NCBI RefSeq assembly: GCF_000968015.1 | Contig: NZ_LACH01000021.1 | Location: forward strand, 4,777-68,776 | Direction of reading: 5' to 3' | DNA: 64,000 nt | Source of the DNA: Pseudomonas fluorescens | GTDB taxonomy: Bacteria; Pseudomonadota; Gammaproteobacteria; Pseudomonadales; Pseudomonadaceae | In this document: piece by piece, positions 1 through 7,749 of the stretch | Numbering within the stretch: position 1 is the stretch's first letter | Layout of the letters: every line of letters begins with the position of its first letter | The notes under the pieces: generated by a model | What the model saw: only the letters and a program-made list of their open reading frames with translations | What the model was told of the DNA's origin: nothing | The model's database searches: none | Translations under genes and position numbers: made by a program

Positions 1-31
1 CAGGCTGCGCCAGCTGCTACACGGACGTGTC

Positions 32-1096
32 TTACCGACGAACCAACGTGGCCAATCCTTCCTCAGCCAGACGCCGGGTCAGTTCTGCTGTGGTCATTTC
101 AACGCCCAGCGTGAATGCCTGACCCGCCCAGAGATTGCTGAAATCAGCTTCCCCCTTGGCACGCAACGGCATCAGCGCACCACCCGCCAGCGGGAACGCT
201 GGTGCTTTGTCGCTCATCGGCCCGAGTTCGCGCATCACCCGATTGAGAATGCCGCGCGCCGGGCGTCCGGTGAAAATGTTAGTGACGGCCGTTTCACTTT
301 CCTTGGCCGTGCGCAACGCCTTGTGATGAGACGCGCTGACTTTCGCCTCTGGCGTGAACAAGTACGCCGTGCCCACTTGCACCGCCGAAGCCCCTAACAG
401 GAAAGCCGCCGCGACGCCTCGCGCATCGGCAATCCCGCCGGCAGCAATCACCGGCACTTTCACCGCATCGACGATCTGTGGCACCAGCGCAAAGAGGCCC
501 ACCTGGCTGCTCAGATCATCACTGAGAAACATGCCCCGATGGCCACCGGCCTCGTACCCCATGGCGATGATCGCGTCACAACCCTGCTGTTCGAGCCAGA
601 TGGCCTCTTCGACGGTGGTGGCTGAGGAAAGGATTTTCGCTCCAGTGGCTTTCACGCGATCCAGCAGGGACTTTTCCGGCAGACCGAAGTGGAAACTCAC
701 GACTTCGGGGCGAAACTCTTCGATCACTTCGCAAGCCGCACTATCGAACGGCGCTCGATTGGACACTGGCGTCGGCGTGTCGAAGTCCACGCCAAGTTCC
801 CGGTAGTAGGGTTCCAGCAGAGTCTTCCAGTCTCGAGCGCGCTGCTCATCGGCGGCGGGAGTCTGATGGCAGAAGTAGTTGACGTTAATCGGGCGCTGAG
901 TGTGTTGACGAATCGTTTTCAGCTCCTCGCGCAACTGATCGATGCTCAACATGGCTGCCGGCATCGAGCCCAGGCCGCCGGCATTACTGGCTGCGATAAC
1001 CATGGCCGAAGTGGTCGCACCGGCCATGGGCGCCTGGATGATCGGCAGCTCAATGCCAAGCAGGTCAAGAATGCGGGTGTCTGGCCATTTGCTCAT
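32..1096 (-). CDS. Nitronate monooxygenase (NMO/2-nitropropane dioxygenase family)
   Basis: FMN-dependent TIM-barrel enzyme of 354 aa expected to oxidise alkyl nitronates, such as propionate-3-nitronate, with O2 in the cytosol. Seen in the sequence: the N-terminal FMN-binding strand PIIQAPMAGATT (residues 19-29), the motif GYEAGGHRG (180-188) whose His186 matches the catalytic base of class I enzymes, and AAGGIAD (218-224) plus GASAVQVGTAYL (235-246), typical of the phosphate-binding end. The ATG at 1096 is preceded by GGAGAATCC, a usable ribosome binding site. The length is normal for the family. It is divergent from the reductase gene at 1286 with 189 bases between them, so it is probably monocistronic. 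The substrate is inferred from the family only. Confidence 0.88.
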   Translation of the reverse strand: MSKWPDTRILDLLGIELPIIQAPMAGATTSAMVIAASNAGGLGSMPAAMLSIDQLREELKTIRQHTQRPINVNYFCHQTPAADEQRARDWKTLLEPYYRELGVDFDTPTPVSNRAPFDSAACEVIEEFRPEVVSFHFGLPEKSLLDRVKATGAKILSSATTVEEAIWLEQQGCDAIIAMGYEAGGHRGMFLSDDLSSQVGLFALVPQIVDAVKVPVIAAGGIADARGVAAAFLLGASAVQVGTAYLFTPEAKVSASHHKALRTAKESETAVTNIFTGRPARGILNRVMRELGPMSDKAPAFPLAGGALMPLRAKGEADFSNLWAGQAFTLGVEMTTAELTRRLAEEGLATLVRR

Positions 1097-1285
1097 TTGA
1101 AGGATTCTCCGACGTCATAACAGGGCAGGGACGGTAGGACCGTTTTTGTATCAGCAATGACCGATGCAAGGCCAGTCGAGTTTTCATTCCGTGCGTCACT
1201 CTTGGCTTAAAGTCGAGTACGGTGAAATGTGGCTATGTGTTATTCCAACTGCACGACAACTGAGTGATTCCATCTGGAGGCAGCA

Positions 1286-2269
1286 ATGTTCCAAGGCATT
1301 TTGATCGACAAAGACGACAGCGGTTACCGGGCCACACTGCAAGAGATCAATGACGATCAACTGCCCGAGGGCGATGTGACAGTGCGTGTGGCGTACAGCA
1401 CGCTGAACTTCAAGGATGGCTTGGCGATCACCGGCAGCAGCCCGGTGGTGCGAAAATTCCCAATGGTGCCGGGGATCGATCTGGCAGGGACTGTCGAAGT
1501 CAGCGGGCATCCGGACTACAAGGTCGGTGATCAGGTTGTACTCAATGGCTGGGGAGTTGGCGAAGGGCATTGGGGCGGACTGGCGCAGAAGGCTCGCTTG
1601 AATGGCGACTGGTTGATTCCGCTACCCAAGGAGTTCACCGCGGCGCAAGCGATGGCCATCGGCACGGCGGGTTACACGGCGATGCTGAGCATCCTGGCGC
1701 TGGAACATAATGGTGTGACACCCGAGCAGGGCGACGTATTGGTCACCGGTGCCAATGGCGGTGTAGGCAGTTTCGCCATCGCACTGCTGAGCAAGCTCGG
1801 TTATCGGGTGGTCGCGTCCACCGGCCGCACCTCTGAACACGACTACCTCAAGCAACTAGGCGCCAGCGAAATCATCGACCGCGCCACGCTGTCCGAGCCG
1901 GGCAAACCCTTGGCCAAGGAGCGTTGGGCGGCGGTCATCGACTCGGTCGGCAGCCACACCCTGGCCAATGCCTGTGCCAGCACGAAGGCCAACGGCACTG
2001 TCGCCGCGTGTGGCCTTGCGCAAGGTATGGACTTCCCGGCTTCAGTCGCCCCGTTCATTTTGCGCGGCGTGACCCTGGCCGGGATCAACAGCGTGACTCA
2101 GCCAAAAGCCAAGCGGATACTGGCCTGGAATCGTCTGGCCAAGGATCTAGACTTTACCTTGTTGCCGCTGATCAGCCACGAAATCGGCTTGAGCGAAGTG
2201 ATCGAGGCTGCACCGCGATTGCTCGCCGGTCAATTGCGTGGGCGGGTGGTGGTCGACGTCAATCGTTGA
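1286..2269 (+). CDS. Acrylyl-CoA reductase-like MDR oxidoreductase (AcuI/YhdH family)
   Basis: Zinc-free medium-chain dehydrogenase/reductase of 327 aa, the family of E. coli YhdH/AcuI, which reduces acrylyl-CoA to propionyl-CoA with NADPH. The GroES-like half shows STLNFKDGLAITG and PMVPGIDLAGTV (about residues 38-75). The nucleotide-binding half shows VLVTGANGGVGSFAIALL (about 151-168), a GxGxxG-type dinucleotide fold. No structural-zinc cysteine cluster is present, as expected for YhdH. The ATG at 1286 has a strong TCTGGAGGCAGC Shine-Dalgarno. It is followed after 52 bases by the GyrI-like gene on the same strand. The acrylyl-CoA substrate is a family inference; a general quinone or enal reductase is the alternative. 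Confidence 0.85.
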   Translation: MFQGILIDKDDSGYRATLQEINDDQLPEGDVTVRVAYSTLNFKDGLAITGSSPVVRKFPMVPGIDLAGTVEVSGHPDYKVGDQVVLNGWGVGEGHWGGLAQKARLNGDWLIPLPKEFTAAQAMAIGTAGYTAMLSILALEHNGVTPEQGDVLVTGANGGVGSFAIALLSKLGYRVVASTGRTSEHDYLKQLGASEIIDRATLSEPGKPLAKERWAAVIDSVGSHTLANACASTKANGTVAACGLAQGMDFPASVAPFILRGVTLAGINSVTQPKAKRILAWNRLAKDLDFTLLPLISHEIGLSEVIEAAPRLLAGQLRGRVVVDVNR

Positions 2270-2321
2270 CTGTTTCACCCTAAATCAAACAGACCAATTA
2301 CAGAGACAAGGATTATCGACC

Positions 2322-2810
2322 ATGGATGTAAAGCAGCGTGAAGTGCGGCCCTTTAGCGTCTCGGGGCTGCAAGTGCGCACCTGCAATGCCGCAGAGCAGC
2401 AACCAGGCACGGCGCGCATCGGCCCTATGTGGGAACAATTCTACGTTGAGGGAATCTTCGACAAGATCGCTCACAAGCAGCCGGATACCTTTGTGTATGG
2501 CGTCTATTCCAACTACGAGTCCGACGCTTCAGGCCACTTCGATGTGACTGCGGGGGTGGCGGTCACCGCGCCCTCCGAGGACTTTGCGCAGGTTCAGGTG
2601 GAGGGAGGCGAATACCTGGTGTTCAGCGCCAAAGGGGCGATGCCAGACAGCGTCATTCAGACGTGGGGCCTGATCTGGGCCTACTTTAAGGACAACCCGC
2701 AGGTTTGCCGCACGTTCGCCACAGACTTCGAGGTCTATACCAGCCCGGATTCAGTGTCGGTCTATATCGGCATTCAGGACTCGGACGGGTTTTCGCGCTC
2801 AAGCAACTGA
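2322..2810 (+). CDS. GyrI-like / AraC effector-binding domain protein
   Basis: Single-domain protein of 162 aa made only of the GyrI-like small-molecule-binding fold found at the C-terminus of many AraC and MerR regulators, without a DNA-binding part. Typical features are the start KQREVRPFSVSGLQVRT, the WEQFY segment near residue 37, the YGVYSNYESDASGHFDVTAG stretch in the middle and the late VYTSPDSVSVYIGIQ strand. I chose the ATG at 2322, preceded by ACAAGGATTATCGACC, because the sequence upstream in frame belongs to the preceding reductase gene. Its 3' end overlaps the end of the convergent ada gene by 37 bases. It could bind a hydrophobic small molecule or be a standalone sensor; the ligand is unknown. 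Confidence 0.82.
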   Translation: MDVKQREVRPFSVSGLQVRTCNAAEQQPGTARIGPMWEQFYVEGIFDKIAHKQPDTFVYGVYSNYESDASGHFDVTAGVAVTAPSEDFAQVQVEGGEYLVFSAKGAMPDSVIQTWGLIWAYFKDNPQVCRTFATDFEVYTSPDSVSVYIGIQDSDGFSRSSN

Positions 2811-3847
2811 CGCTTGCGCTCCACGCCCCAGCGATAGCCTGAAAGGTTGCCGTCGCTGCGCACCACACGGTGGCACGGAATCGCCACCGCCAGGTTGTTC
2901 GCGCCGCAGGCTTGAGCCACGGCGCGCATCGCTTTTGGCGCGCCGATTCGTTGAGCGATATCGGCGTAGCTGGCGGTGCTGCCGACGGGAATCTCCCGCA
3001 GGGCTTGCCAGACCCGTTCTTGAAAAGCGGTGCCACGAACATCCAGCGGCAAGTCCAGGCCCAGGGCCGGCGCTTCGATAAAACCTACAACCTTGGCGAT
3101 CAGTTGCTCGAAACTGTGATCGGCACCAATCAAATTCGCACGCCGAAACTTGTCTTGCAGATCGCAGACCAATTGGTGCGGATCATCGCCCAGCAGGATC
3201 GCGCAAACACCCCGTTCACTCTGCGCCACGAGGATCGCCCCCAGGGAACACTGACCGACGGCAAAACGAATGTCGTTGTTCTGACCGGCCGCACGGTAAT
3301 CACCGGGTTTCATGCCCAATAACTGATCGGCGGCTTCATAAAAACGACTGTTGGAGTTGAAGCCGGCGTCATACAGCGCGTCGGTCACTAAGCCCCCGTC
3401 TGCGAGTCGCTCACGGACCCTGCGGGAGCGATGGGCCGCGGCGTAGCCCTTGGGCGTCAGACCGGTCACCGCTTTGAACACGCGATGGAAGTGAAAGCTA
3501 CTCAGGCCCGCAGCAGAAGCCAACTCGCTTAGAACAGGCAGATTCTCCGCGGTTTCGATCTGGCGGCATGCGGCCGCGACGGTCGCGGCATGTTGCGCGG
3601 CGACGTCGCTTTGATCTTTCGCGGCGCGTTTGCTGGGGCGATAACCCGCGGCTTGCGCCTGCTCGGCCGTGTCGAAGAACTCGACGTTCTGCGGTTTAGG
3701 CAAGCGCGCCAGGCTGCTGGGGCGGCAGTAAATGCCGGTGGTTTTCACCGCATACACAAACTGTCCGTCTGCCCGGGGATCACGCGCGACCACGGCGGCC
3801 CAGCGCGGATCGTTCTCGGTGGCGATCTTTGTCGAATGGCTTGTCAT
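2774..3847 (-). CDS. ada: Ada: methylated-DNA methyltransferase / AraC-type regulator
   Basis: Adaptive-response protein. From the ATG at 3847 it has 357 aa (E. coli Ada has 354); an in-frame ATG at 3874 would add nine residues. Three parts are visible: an N-terminal methylphosphotriester domain (1-80), an AraC helix-turn-helix region with SSFHFHRVFKAVTGLTPKGY (about 115-135), and a C-terminal O6-methylguanine methyltransferase with PCHRV and acceptor Cys325. The N-terminal acceptor Cys41 (GIYCRPS) is kept, but the other three zinc cysteines of E. coli Ada (C42, C69, C72) are Ser45, Ser72 and Ala75. Zinc binding, and so the classic methyl switch, may be altered. It is the last gene of the operon, 86 bases after alkB counted from this start. 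The symbol is secure from overall similarity; the sensor mechanism is not. Confidence 0.9.
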   Translation of the reverse strand: MTSHSTKIATENDPRWAAVVARDPRADGQFVYAVKTTGIYCRPSSLARLPKPQNVEFFDTAEQAQAAGYRPSKRAAKDQSDVAAQHAATVAAACRQIETAENLPVLSELASAAGLSSFHFHRVFKAVTGLTPKGYAAAHRSRRVRERLADGGLVTDALYDAGFNSNSRFYEAADQLLGMKPGDYRAAGQNNDIRFAVGQCSLGAILVAQSERGVCAILLGDDPHQLVCDLQDKFRRANLIGADHSFEQLIAKVVGFIEAPALGLDLPLDVRGTAFQERVWQALREIPVGSTASYADIAQRIGAPKAMRAVAQACGANNLAVAIPCHRVVRSDGNLSGYRWGVERKRQLLERENPSES

Positions 3848-3933
3848 GGCTTCATGTCCGTTGATCCGTTTCATGCAGATTAACCAGCCGACGGGGTCGC
3901 TGCACCCCGGGTCTTGCGGTCGAATTCGAAGGC

Positions 3934-4599
3934 TTACCCGGCGGTACGAAAAGTGAAGTTGATCCGTTGTTCGCCCAGTCGCGGGTGTTGGCCATCCTTG
4001 ATCGGCAAGACCCCGTGATAACGCAAGCGATCCACACCACCCCAGACCACAATGTCGCCATGCAACAGCGGCACCCGTTGGCTTTTATCGCTGCGTTCGA
4101 AGCCGCCGAACAGGAACATCGCCGGCAATCCCAGGGACACTGAAACAATGGGCGCTGCGTAGGAAGTTTCGTCTTTGTCCTGGTGCAATGACATCTTGGC
4201 TCCGGGAACATAGCGGTTGATCAGGCAGGAATCAGGCACGAAATCCGCGAACCCTGCTTCCCGTGCCGCCGCTTGTGCCAGTTCAAAAAACACCTCGGGC
4301 ATTTTCGGCCAGGGTTTTCCGCTCAGCGGATCATGGCGGGTATAGCGATAACCGCTGCGGTCGGTGGTCCAGCCCAGCGCGCCGCAACTGCTCAAGGCCA
4401 CCGACATGGTAAAGCCCCCGGGCGTGATCATCTGCCGAAGCGGTGCCGCCGCCAGAACGGCCTCCAGTGCGGGCAGCAACTGATCCAGCCAGGGCAGGGC
4501 AAAGCCTCTGAGGACGCAGGACTGTTCGCCGATCCGATCGAGCCTGGGTTGCTGCTGGGGTTCGGCGTCGGCAAACAAGTCGAAGGTGATCGGGTTCAT
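3934..4599 (-). CDS. alkB: AlkB: 2OG-Fe(II) DNA dealkylase
   Basis: DNA repair dioxygenase of 221 aa that removes 1-methyladenine and 3-methylcytosine by oxidation, using Fe(II), 2-oxoglutarate and O2. All landmarks of E. coli AlkB are present: the start ITFDLFADAEP, the lid GGFTMSVALSSCGALGW (61-77), the iron ligands His139 and Asp141 in SLHQDKDE, distal His195 in RLRYHG, and the 2OG-binding arginines Arg212 and Arg218 in QRINFTFR. I chose the ATG at 4599 because E. coli AlkB starts at the same place, and because it lies four bases after the TGA of the upstream oxygenase gene. An earlier in-frame start would overlap that gene. It is translated within the repair operon. Confidence 0.95.
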   Translation of the reverse strand: MNPITFDLFADAEPQQQPRLDRIGEQSCVLRGFALPWLDQLLPALEAVLAAAPLRQMITPGGFTMSVALSSCGALGWTTDRSGYRYTRHDPLSGKPWPKMPEVFFELAQAAAREAGFADFVPDSCLINRYVPGAKMSLHQDKDETSYAAPIVSVSLGLPAMFLFGGFERSDKSQRVPLLHGDIVVWGGVDRLRYHGVLPIKDGQHPRLGEQRINFTFRTAG

Positions 4600-4603
4600 G
4601 GGG

Positions 4604-5308
4604 TCATAACGCGTCGTGAAAGATGATTCCAAGGGTATGCCGTTTTCCACTGTGCAGGCGACTCACGCCGTGGCGCAGGGTGACTCGGTAATAGCCACGA
4701 ACGCCTTTGACCGGTCGTTGGTTGACGGCAAAGATCAGCGCGTCACCTTTCTTCAGGCCAATGACCTGGGGACGCGACTGCATTCGAGGGCGCTGTTCCG
4801 TCAGCACGAACTCGCCACCGGTGAAATCGTCGTCGGGCTCTGACAGCAGAATCGCCACTTGCAGCGGGAAGACGTGTTCGCCGTACAGGTCCTGATGCAA
4901 GCAGTTGTAGTCCTGCGGTCCATATTGCAGCAACAACGGCGTCGGGCGTTCCTGACCGGCGGCATGGCAGCGTTCGAGGAACGCTTCATGGGTTTCCGGG
5001 AAACGGGTCGGCAGGTCCATGTGCTCGTACCAGCGATTGGCTATTGGCACCAGTCTCGGGTAAAGCGCACTGCGCAAACGGGCGACGATATCCGGCAACG
5101 GGTACCGGAAGTATTTGTACTCGCCACGGCCAAAGCCGTGACGAGCCATGATCACTTGCGAGCGAAATGGTTCGGCATTGGCATACAGAGCGCTGATGTC
5201 ATCGCACGTCTCGTGGCTTAACAGCGACCGGATGATCGCGCAGCCATCCTGATCGAGTTGCTGTTCCAGCGCTTCCCAGTCCAGTCCGTCGAGAGAACGC
5301 TCGCTCAT
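4604..5308 (-). CDS. 2OG-Fe(II) oxygenase (PF09859-like, predicted DNA repair)
   Basis: Dioxygenase of 234 aa distinct from AlkB. The iron-binding pair is His138-x-Asp140 in NCLHQDLYGEHVFPLQVAIL, and the distal histidine lies in RHGVSRLHSGKRHTLGIIF (His213 is the likely ligand). This ending resembles, from memory, the Pfam family PF09859 (Oxygenase-NA), predicted to act on damaged nucleic acid. Its start ATGA overlaps the stop of the ogt gene by four bases, and alkB begins four bases after its own stop, so the three genes are translationally coupled. That context strongly suggests a role in alkylation damage. No biochemical function is known to me; an amino-acid or protein hydroxylase is the alternative. 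Confidence 0.85.
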   Translation of the reverse strand: MSERSLDGLDWEALEQQLDQDGCAIIRSLLSHETCDDISALYANAEPFRSQVIMARHGFGRGEYKYFRYPLPDIVARLRSALYPRLVPIANRWYEHMDLPTRFPETHEAFLERCHAAGQERPTPLLLQYGPQDYNCLHQDLYGEHVFPLQVAILLSEPDDDFTGGEFVLTEQRPRMQSRPQVIGLKKGDALIFAVNQRPVKGVRGYYRVTLRHGVSRLHSGKRHTLGIIFHDAL

Positions 5309-5811
5309 CGCTGCGCCTCACGTTCCAGCAGTTGCCGTTTGCGCTCCAGCCCCCAGCGGTAGCCGCCGAGGCTGCCATCCTGACGCAGCACCCGATGGCA
5401 CGGCACGATAACCGCCAGCGGGTTTGCTCCGCAGGCATTGGCCACCGCCCGAAAAGCCGTGGGTTGACCCAGTTGTCGCGCGATATCCAGATAGCTGGCG
5501 GTTTCACCCACCGGTATTTGCCGCAGGGCCTCCCAGACTCGCCGTTGAAAGACGCTGCCTGTCAGATCCAGCGGCAAATCCAGGGTGGTGCGCGGGTCTT
5601 CGAGGTGGCGCAGGGTTTGCTCCAGCGCAGGCATCAAGCCTTCATCGCGCTGCGGTGCTTGTTGGCCGGGGAAGCGTTGCGAAAGATCGCGTTCCAGCAT
5701 TGCCAGATCATCACCGATCAACAGCGCACACAAACCCTCGGCGCTGAACGCGAGCAGCAAGACGCCAAGGCTGGAAGTGCCGCTGATGAAGCGAATCGAG
5801 GAAGTAAGCAT
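5305..5811 (-). CDS. ogt: Methylated-DNA--protein-cysteine methyltransferase (Ogt/MGMT)
   Basis: Suicide repair protein of 168 aa that transfers the methyl group of O6-methylguanine or O4-methylthymine to its own cysteine. The acceptor is Cys138 in IVPCHRVLRQDG, followed by the conserved GGYRWGLERKRQLLERE tail; FQRRVWEALRQIPVGETASY (about 90-109) is the helix before the DNA-binding helix-turn-helix. It resembles the C-terminal domain of the Ada protein encoded downstream, so the operon carries two such domains. The ATG at 5811 follows TTAAGGAGTCAGAAC. It is the first gene of the repair operon. The only weak match to an Ada-type AAAGCGCA box upstream is CAAGCGCC near 5878, which I do not call. 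Confidence 0.92.
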   Translation of the reverse strand: MLTSSIRFISGTSSLGVLLLAFSAEGLCALLIGDDLAMLERDLSQRFPGQQAPQRDEGLMPALEQTLRHLEDPRTTLDLPLDLTGSVFQRRVWEALRQIPVGETASYLDIARQLGQPTAFRAVANACGANPLAVIVPCHRVLRQDGSLGGYRWGLERKRQLLEREAQR

Positions 5812-5937
5812 GTTCTGACTCCTTAACCAAAGGTTGAGGTGGCCAGTCTAGGGAGCGGGAATGGAGGGAACACTCCGGCGCTTGCGGTTGAATTACAGAG
5901 GCAGGAGCAGACGTCCATGTTGTCGCTCCGGATCCCG

Positions 5938-6114
5938 TTACAACGCCTTGCTGACGCTTATTTCGCTGATGACGTCTTCGCTCGAGCCATGAAGAGCATC
6001 CAGCGCGGCCTTGGCTTCTTCTTCGGTGCCGTTTTCAAGCTGGGCAAATTCGAAGCGACGCTCACCATTGAGTTTGTATTTGATGACGTACTTGGTCGTT
6101 TGGGCCACGGTCAT
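5938..6114 (-). CDS. Small conserved-looking protein, 58 aa, function unknown
   Basis: A short open frame of 58 codons that reads MTVAQTTKYVIKYKLNGE at its start and VISEISVSKAL at its end. It lies 29 bases after the stop of the DUF1883 gene on the same strand and is preceded by AAGCAGGT as a moderate ribosome binding site. The composition is balanced and acidic in the middle (ENGTEEEAKAALDALHG), with alternating polar and hydrophobic residues that fit two beta strands and a helix. It does not look like an antisense shadow. I do not recognise a family. The spacing suggests co-transcription with the DUF1883 gene. Confidence 0.68.
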   Translation of the reverse strand: MTVAQTTKYVIKYKLNGERRFEFAQLENGTEEEAKAALDALHGSSEDVISEISVSKAL

Positions 6115-6143
6115 ACCTGCTTGTCTTGGTGTTTGGGTGTCAC

Positions 6144-6446
6144 TCAGCTCAGTTTCGTGCTGGAGCGGCGGATGATCTTGATGGTGTGAGTCAGGGTCGG
6201 TTTGCGAGTCACGCTGATCGGCCGACGGTTGACCGTGTCGATGGTGATGTTCCAGAAACCGGTGCTTGGCGCAGTAATCCGGGCCGGGAAGGTGTCGAAT
6301 GCACCACCGTGGTAAGTGTGGCGGCCGCCATTCTTGAAGCTGCGGAAATTAGCGTCGTTCATCAAGCGGATATTGCATGTTTGGGAGCATTGGATGACGA
6401 CGATGTCGTCTTCGTTGAGGTGCTCGCGCTGGTGGATAAATTTCAT
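6144..6446 (-). CDS. DUF1883 domain protein
   Basis: Protein of 100 aa matching, from memory, the DUF1883 family: MKFIHQREHLNEDDIVVIQ at the start, then SQTCNIRLMNDANFRSFKNG, a HTYHGGAFDTFPARITAP segment and the ending TIKIIRRSS. These proteins are small, beta-rich and cytosolic; their function is unknown. The ATG at 6446 is preceded by a strong CTGGAGGCGCCTC ribosome binding site. It heads a two-gene unit with the 58-aa gene downstream and is divergent from the lipoprotein gene at 6659. No regulatory signal is clear in the 212 bases between them. Confidence 0.85.
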   Translation of the reverse strand: MKFIHQREHLNEDDIVVIQCSQTCNIRLMNDANFRSFKNGGRHTYHGGAFDTFPARITAPSTGFWNITIDTVNRRPISVTRKPTLTHTIKIIRRSSTKLS

Positions 6447-6658
6447 GAGGCGCCTCCAGAAGGGCTTTTTCTACAAAATCAAAACGATAGCATGTGCGAT
6501 TGGCGCAGTTTATCAGCCCGAACGGGTTATTATCCGGTCGTCGAGGTCTGCTTTGACAATTAAAACCAGTTATACGGAATTCTATGTGCGATAAACGCAG
6601 CAAGCCTCGGAGAAAAACAGCATTTGTACTGTCGGAGTGTCTTTATCGGAGGTGTTGT

Positions 6659-7015
6659 ATGAAGTGGGGTGTACTGGTCCTGCCTATGGCGATAGCGATG
6701 AGTGGTTGTGCGAGTGTCTCGGAGATCAGTGAGACGCTGCCCACCATGAGCGTGATTTCAGGAAAGAAACCTCATGAATACGCGCAATGCCTGACCGAAA
6801 AACTGGCCAGCAGCCGGGGCGCCCTGCAAGTCGAGCCGCACAAGGACGGAATGCGAGTCATCGTGCCGCAGAAGTTCTCCTCGGGCCCGGCCGCGGTATT
6901 TGATATCGAAGACCGCTCCACTGGCAGCAGCATCAAGCTGCATGAGCGCATTTCCAATGTGCCGTTGCGCCCCATGGATGTACGCAATGCCGCTACTGCG
7001 TGCATTTCTGGCTGA
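6659..7015 (+). CDS. Small lipoprotein, 118 aa, function unknown
   Basis: The sequence starts MKWGVLVLPMAIAMSGCAS, a signal peptide with a lipobox and acceptor Cys at residue 17, so the mature protein should be lipid-anchored and lie in the periplasm or outer membrane. The mature part has about 100 residues, including KKPHEYAQCLTEKL with a second cysteine and a third cysteine four residues before the C-terminus (AATACISG), which could form a disulfide. I chose the ATG at 6659 because it gives a proper signal peptide and is preceded by ATCGGAGGTGTTG. A GC-rich hairpin follows the gene at 7041. I know no function for it. Confidence 0.8.
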   Translation: MKWGVLVLPMAIAMSGCASVSEISETLPTMSVISGKKPHEYAQCLTEKLASSRGALQVEPHKDGMRVIVPQKFSSGPAAVFDIEDRSTGSSIKLHERISNVPLRPMDVRNAATACISG

Positions 7016-7040
7016 TAGACTGTCGCCCGTCAGCACCGAT

Positions 7041-7065
7041 GCCGCCAAAGCAGCGCTTTGGCGGC
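7041..7065 (+). terminator. Hairpin terminator after the lipoprotein gene
   Basis: Perfect 11-bp stem GCCGCCAAAGC / GCTTTGGCGGC with loop AGC, followed by a weak T-rich stretch (ATTGTCATTT). It sits between the lipoprotein gene and the 76-aa gene. Confidence 0.6.
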
Positions 7066-7087
7066 ATTGTCATTTCTGGAGTCGAGC

Positions 7088-7318
7088 ATGAAGCGAGAGC
7101 AGGTACGGGAGCGCCATGCAGAGGGTCACATCTCTGCCACCCACGTGATTCAGAACCCGGCGAATCCGGGAGAATGGATCGTGTTTTTCAAGAAAAGCGC
7201 CGGGCGCAGTTATTTTCTGGTGGATGAAAACGACGAAGTCGAATCCTTCAGCAGCCTCGATGAATTGATCGAGACGGTGCGCGGTCTCGGGATCAAGTTC
7301 GCCGAAATTCACATGTAG
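7088..7318 (+). CDS. Conserved small protein, 76 aa, function unknown
   Basis: Short protein beginning MKREQVRERHAEGHISATHV and ending VRGLGIKFAEIHM. I recall similar proteins near galU in Pseudomonas genomes, but no function. It shows a beta-rich middle (EWIVFFKKSAGRSYFLVDEN) and an amphipathic helix (SSLDELIETVRGLG), and has no signal peptide. I chose the ATG at 7088, preceded by TGGAGTCGAGC, over an in-frame ATG ten codons earlier that has no ribosome binding site. Its stop lies 11 bases before the stop of the convergent lipoprotein gene. Confidence 0.78.
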   Translation: MKREQVRERHAEGHISATHVIQNPANPGEWIVFFKKSAGRSYFLVDENDEVESFSSLDELIETVRGLGIKFAEIHM

Positions 7319-7329
7319 GGCAGTGCGCC

Positions 7330-7611
7330 TTACTTGCAGACCACCACGACGCTGCGGTTCTTGTAGTTGCCGACGTCGACACCCAGCGTCTTCTCGCTTT
7401 CCTTGGTCGAAGGTGTTCCGTCGGTACCGACGATCCGATAGCCGGTGCCGGCGCAAGAGGCATCGGCTTTTTCGTAGCAGGTCGCCCAGGAATTGGCTTC
7501 CCCGGAACAGTCGATCGCCAGGCCTTGCTCGCCGTTGTTCAGGTAGGTCGTTTCCGAAGTGGCGCAGCCGCTCAGGGCCAGTACCGCGATCAGGGGCAGA
7601 AATTTATTCAT
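7330..7611 (-). CDS. Small lipoprotein, 93 aa, function unknown
   Basis: Starts MNKFLPLIAVLALSGCATSE, a signal peptide with lipobox LSGC and lipidated Cys16. The mature part contains three or four cysteines (AIDCSGEANSWATCYEKADASC and a Cys just before the C-terminal Lys) that may form disulfides. The GYRIVGTDGTP and VVVVCK segments are predicted strands. The ATG at 7611 is chosen for the signal peptide; the ribosome binding site is weak. A terminator separates it from the 62-aa gene upstream, so it needs its own promoter. I recognise it only as a small Pseudomonas lipoprotein. Confidence 0.78.
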   Translation of the reverse strand: MNKFLPLIAVLALSGCATSETTYLNNGEQGLAIDCSGEANSWATCYEKADASCAGTGYRIVGTDGTPSTKESEKTLGVDVGNYKNRSVVVVCK

Positions 7612-7703
7612 GTCGTTGTCGTCGTCAGGATGAAGGGGCTGAGGCTGTGACAGCGCTGGCATCAAAAGGTTATAGCGAATGGCCACTTGTTTGCAGGCAA
7701 TCA

Positions 7704-7731
7704 CAAAAAAGCCCTGCGCGAGCAGGGCTTG
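7704..7731 (-). terminator. Rho-independent terminator of the 62-aa gene
   Basis: Stem AAGCCCTGC / GCAGGGCTT around the loop TCGC on the minus strand, followed by a run of six T. It ends the 62-aa gene at 7750. Confidence 0.85.
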
Positions 7732-7749
7732 GGTCGAGTCGGGTGCTTC

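Noticed and set aside
5860-5890. CAAGCGCC near 5878 as an Ada box for the repair operon
   Set aside because: Only six of eight bases match AAAGCGCA and no supporting A-box is present; the match is too weak to call.
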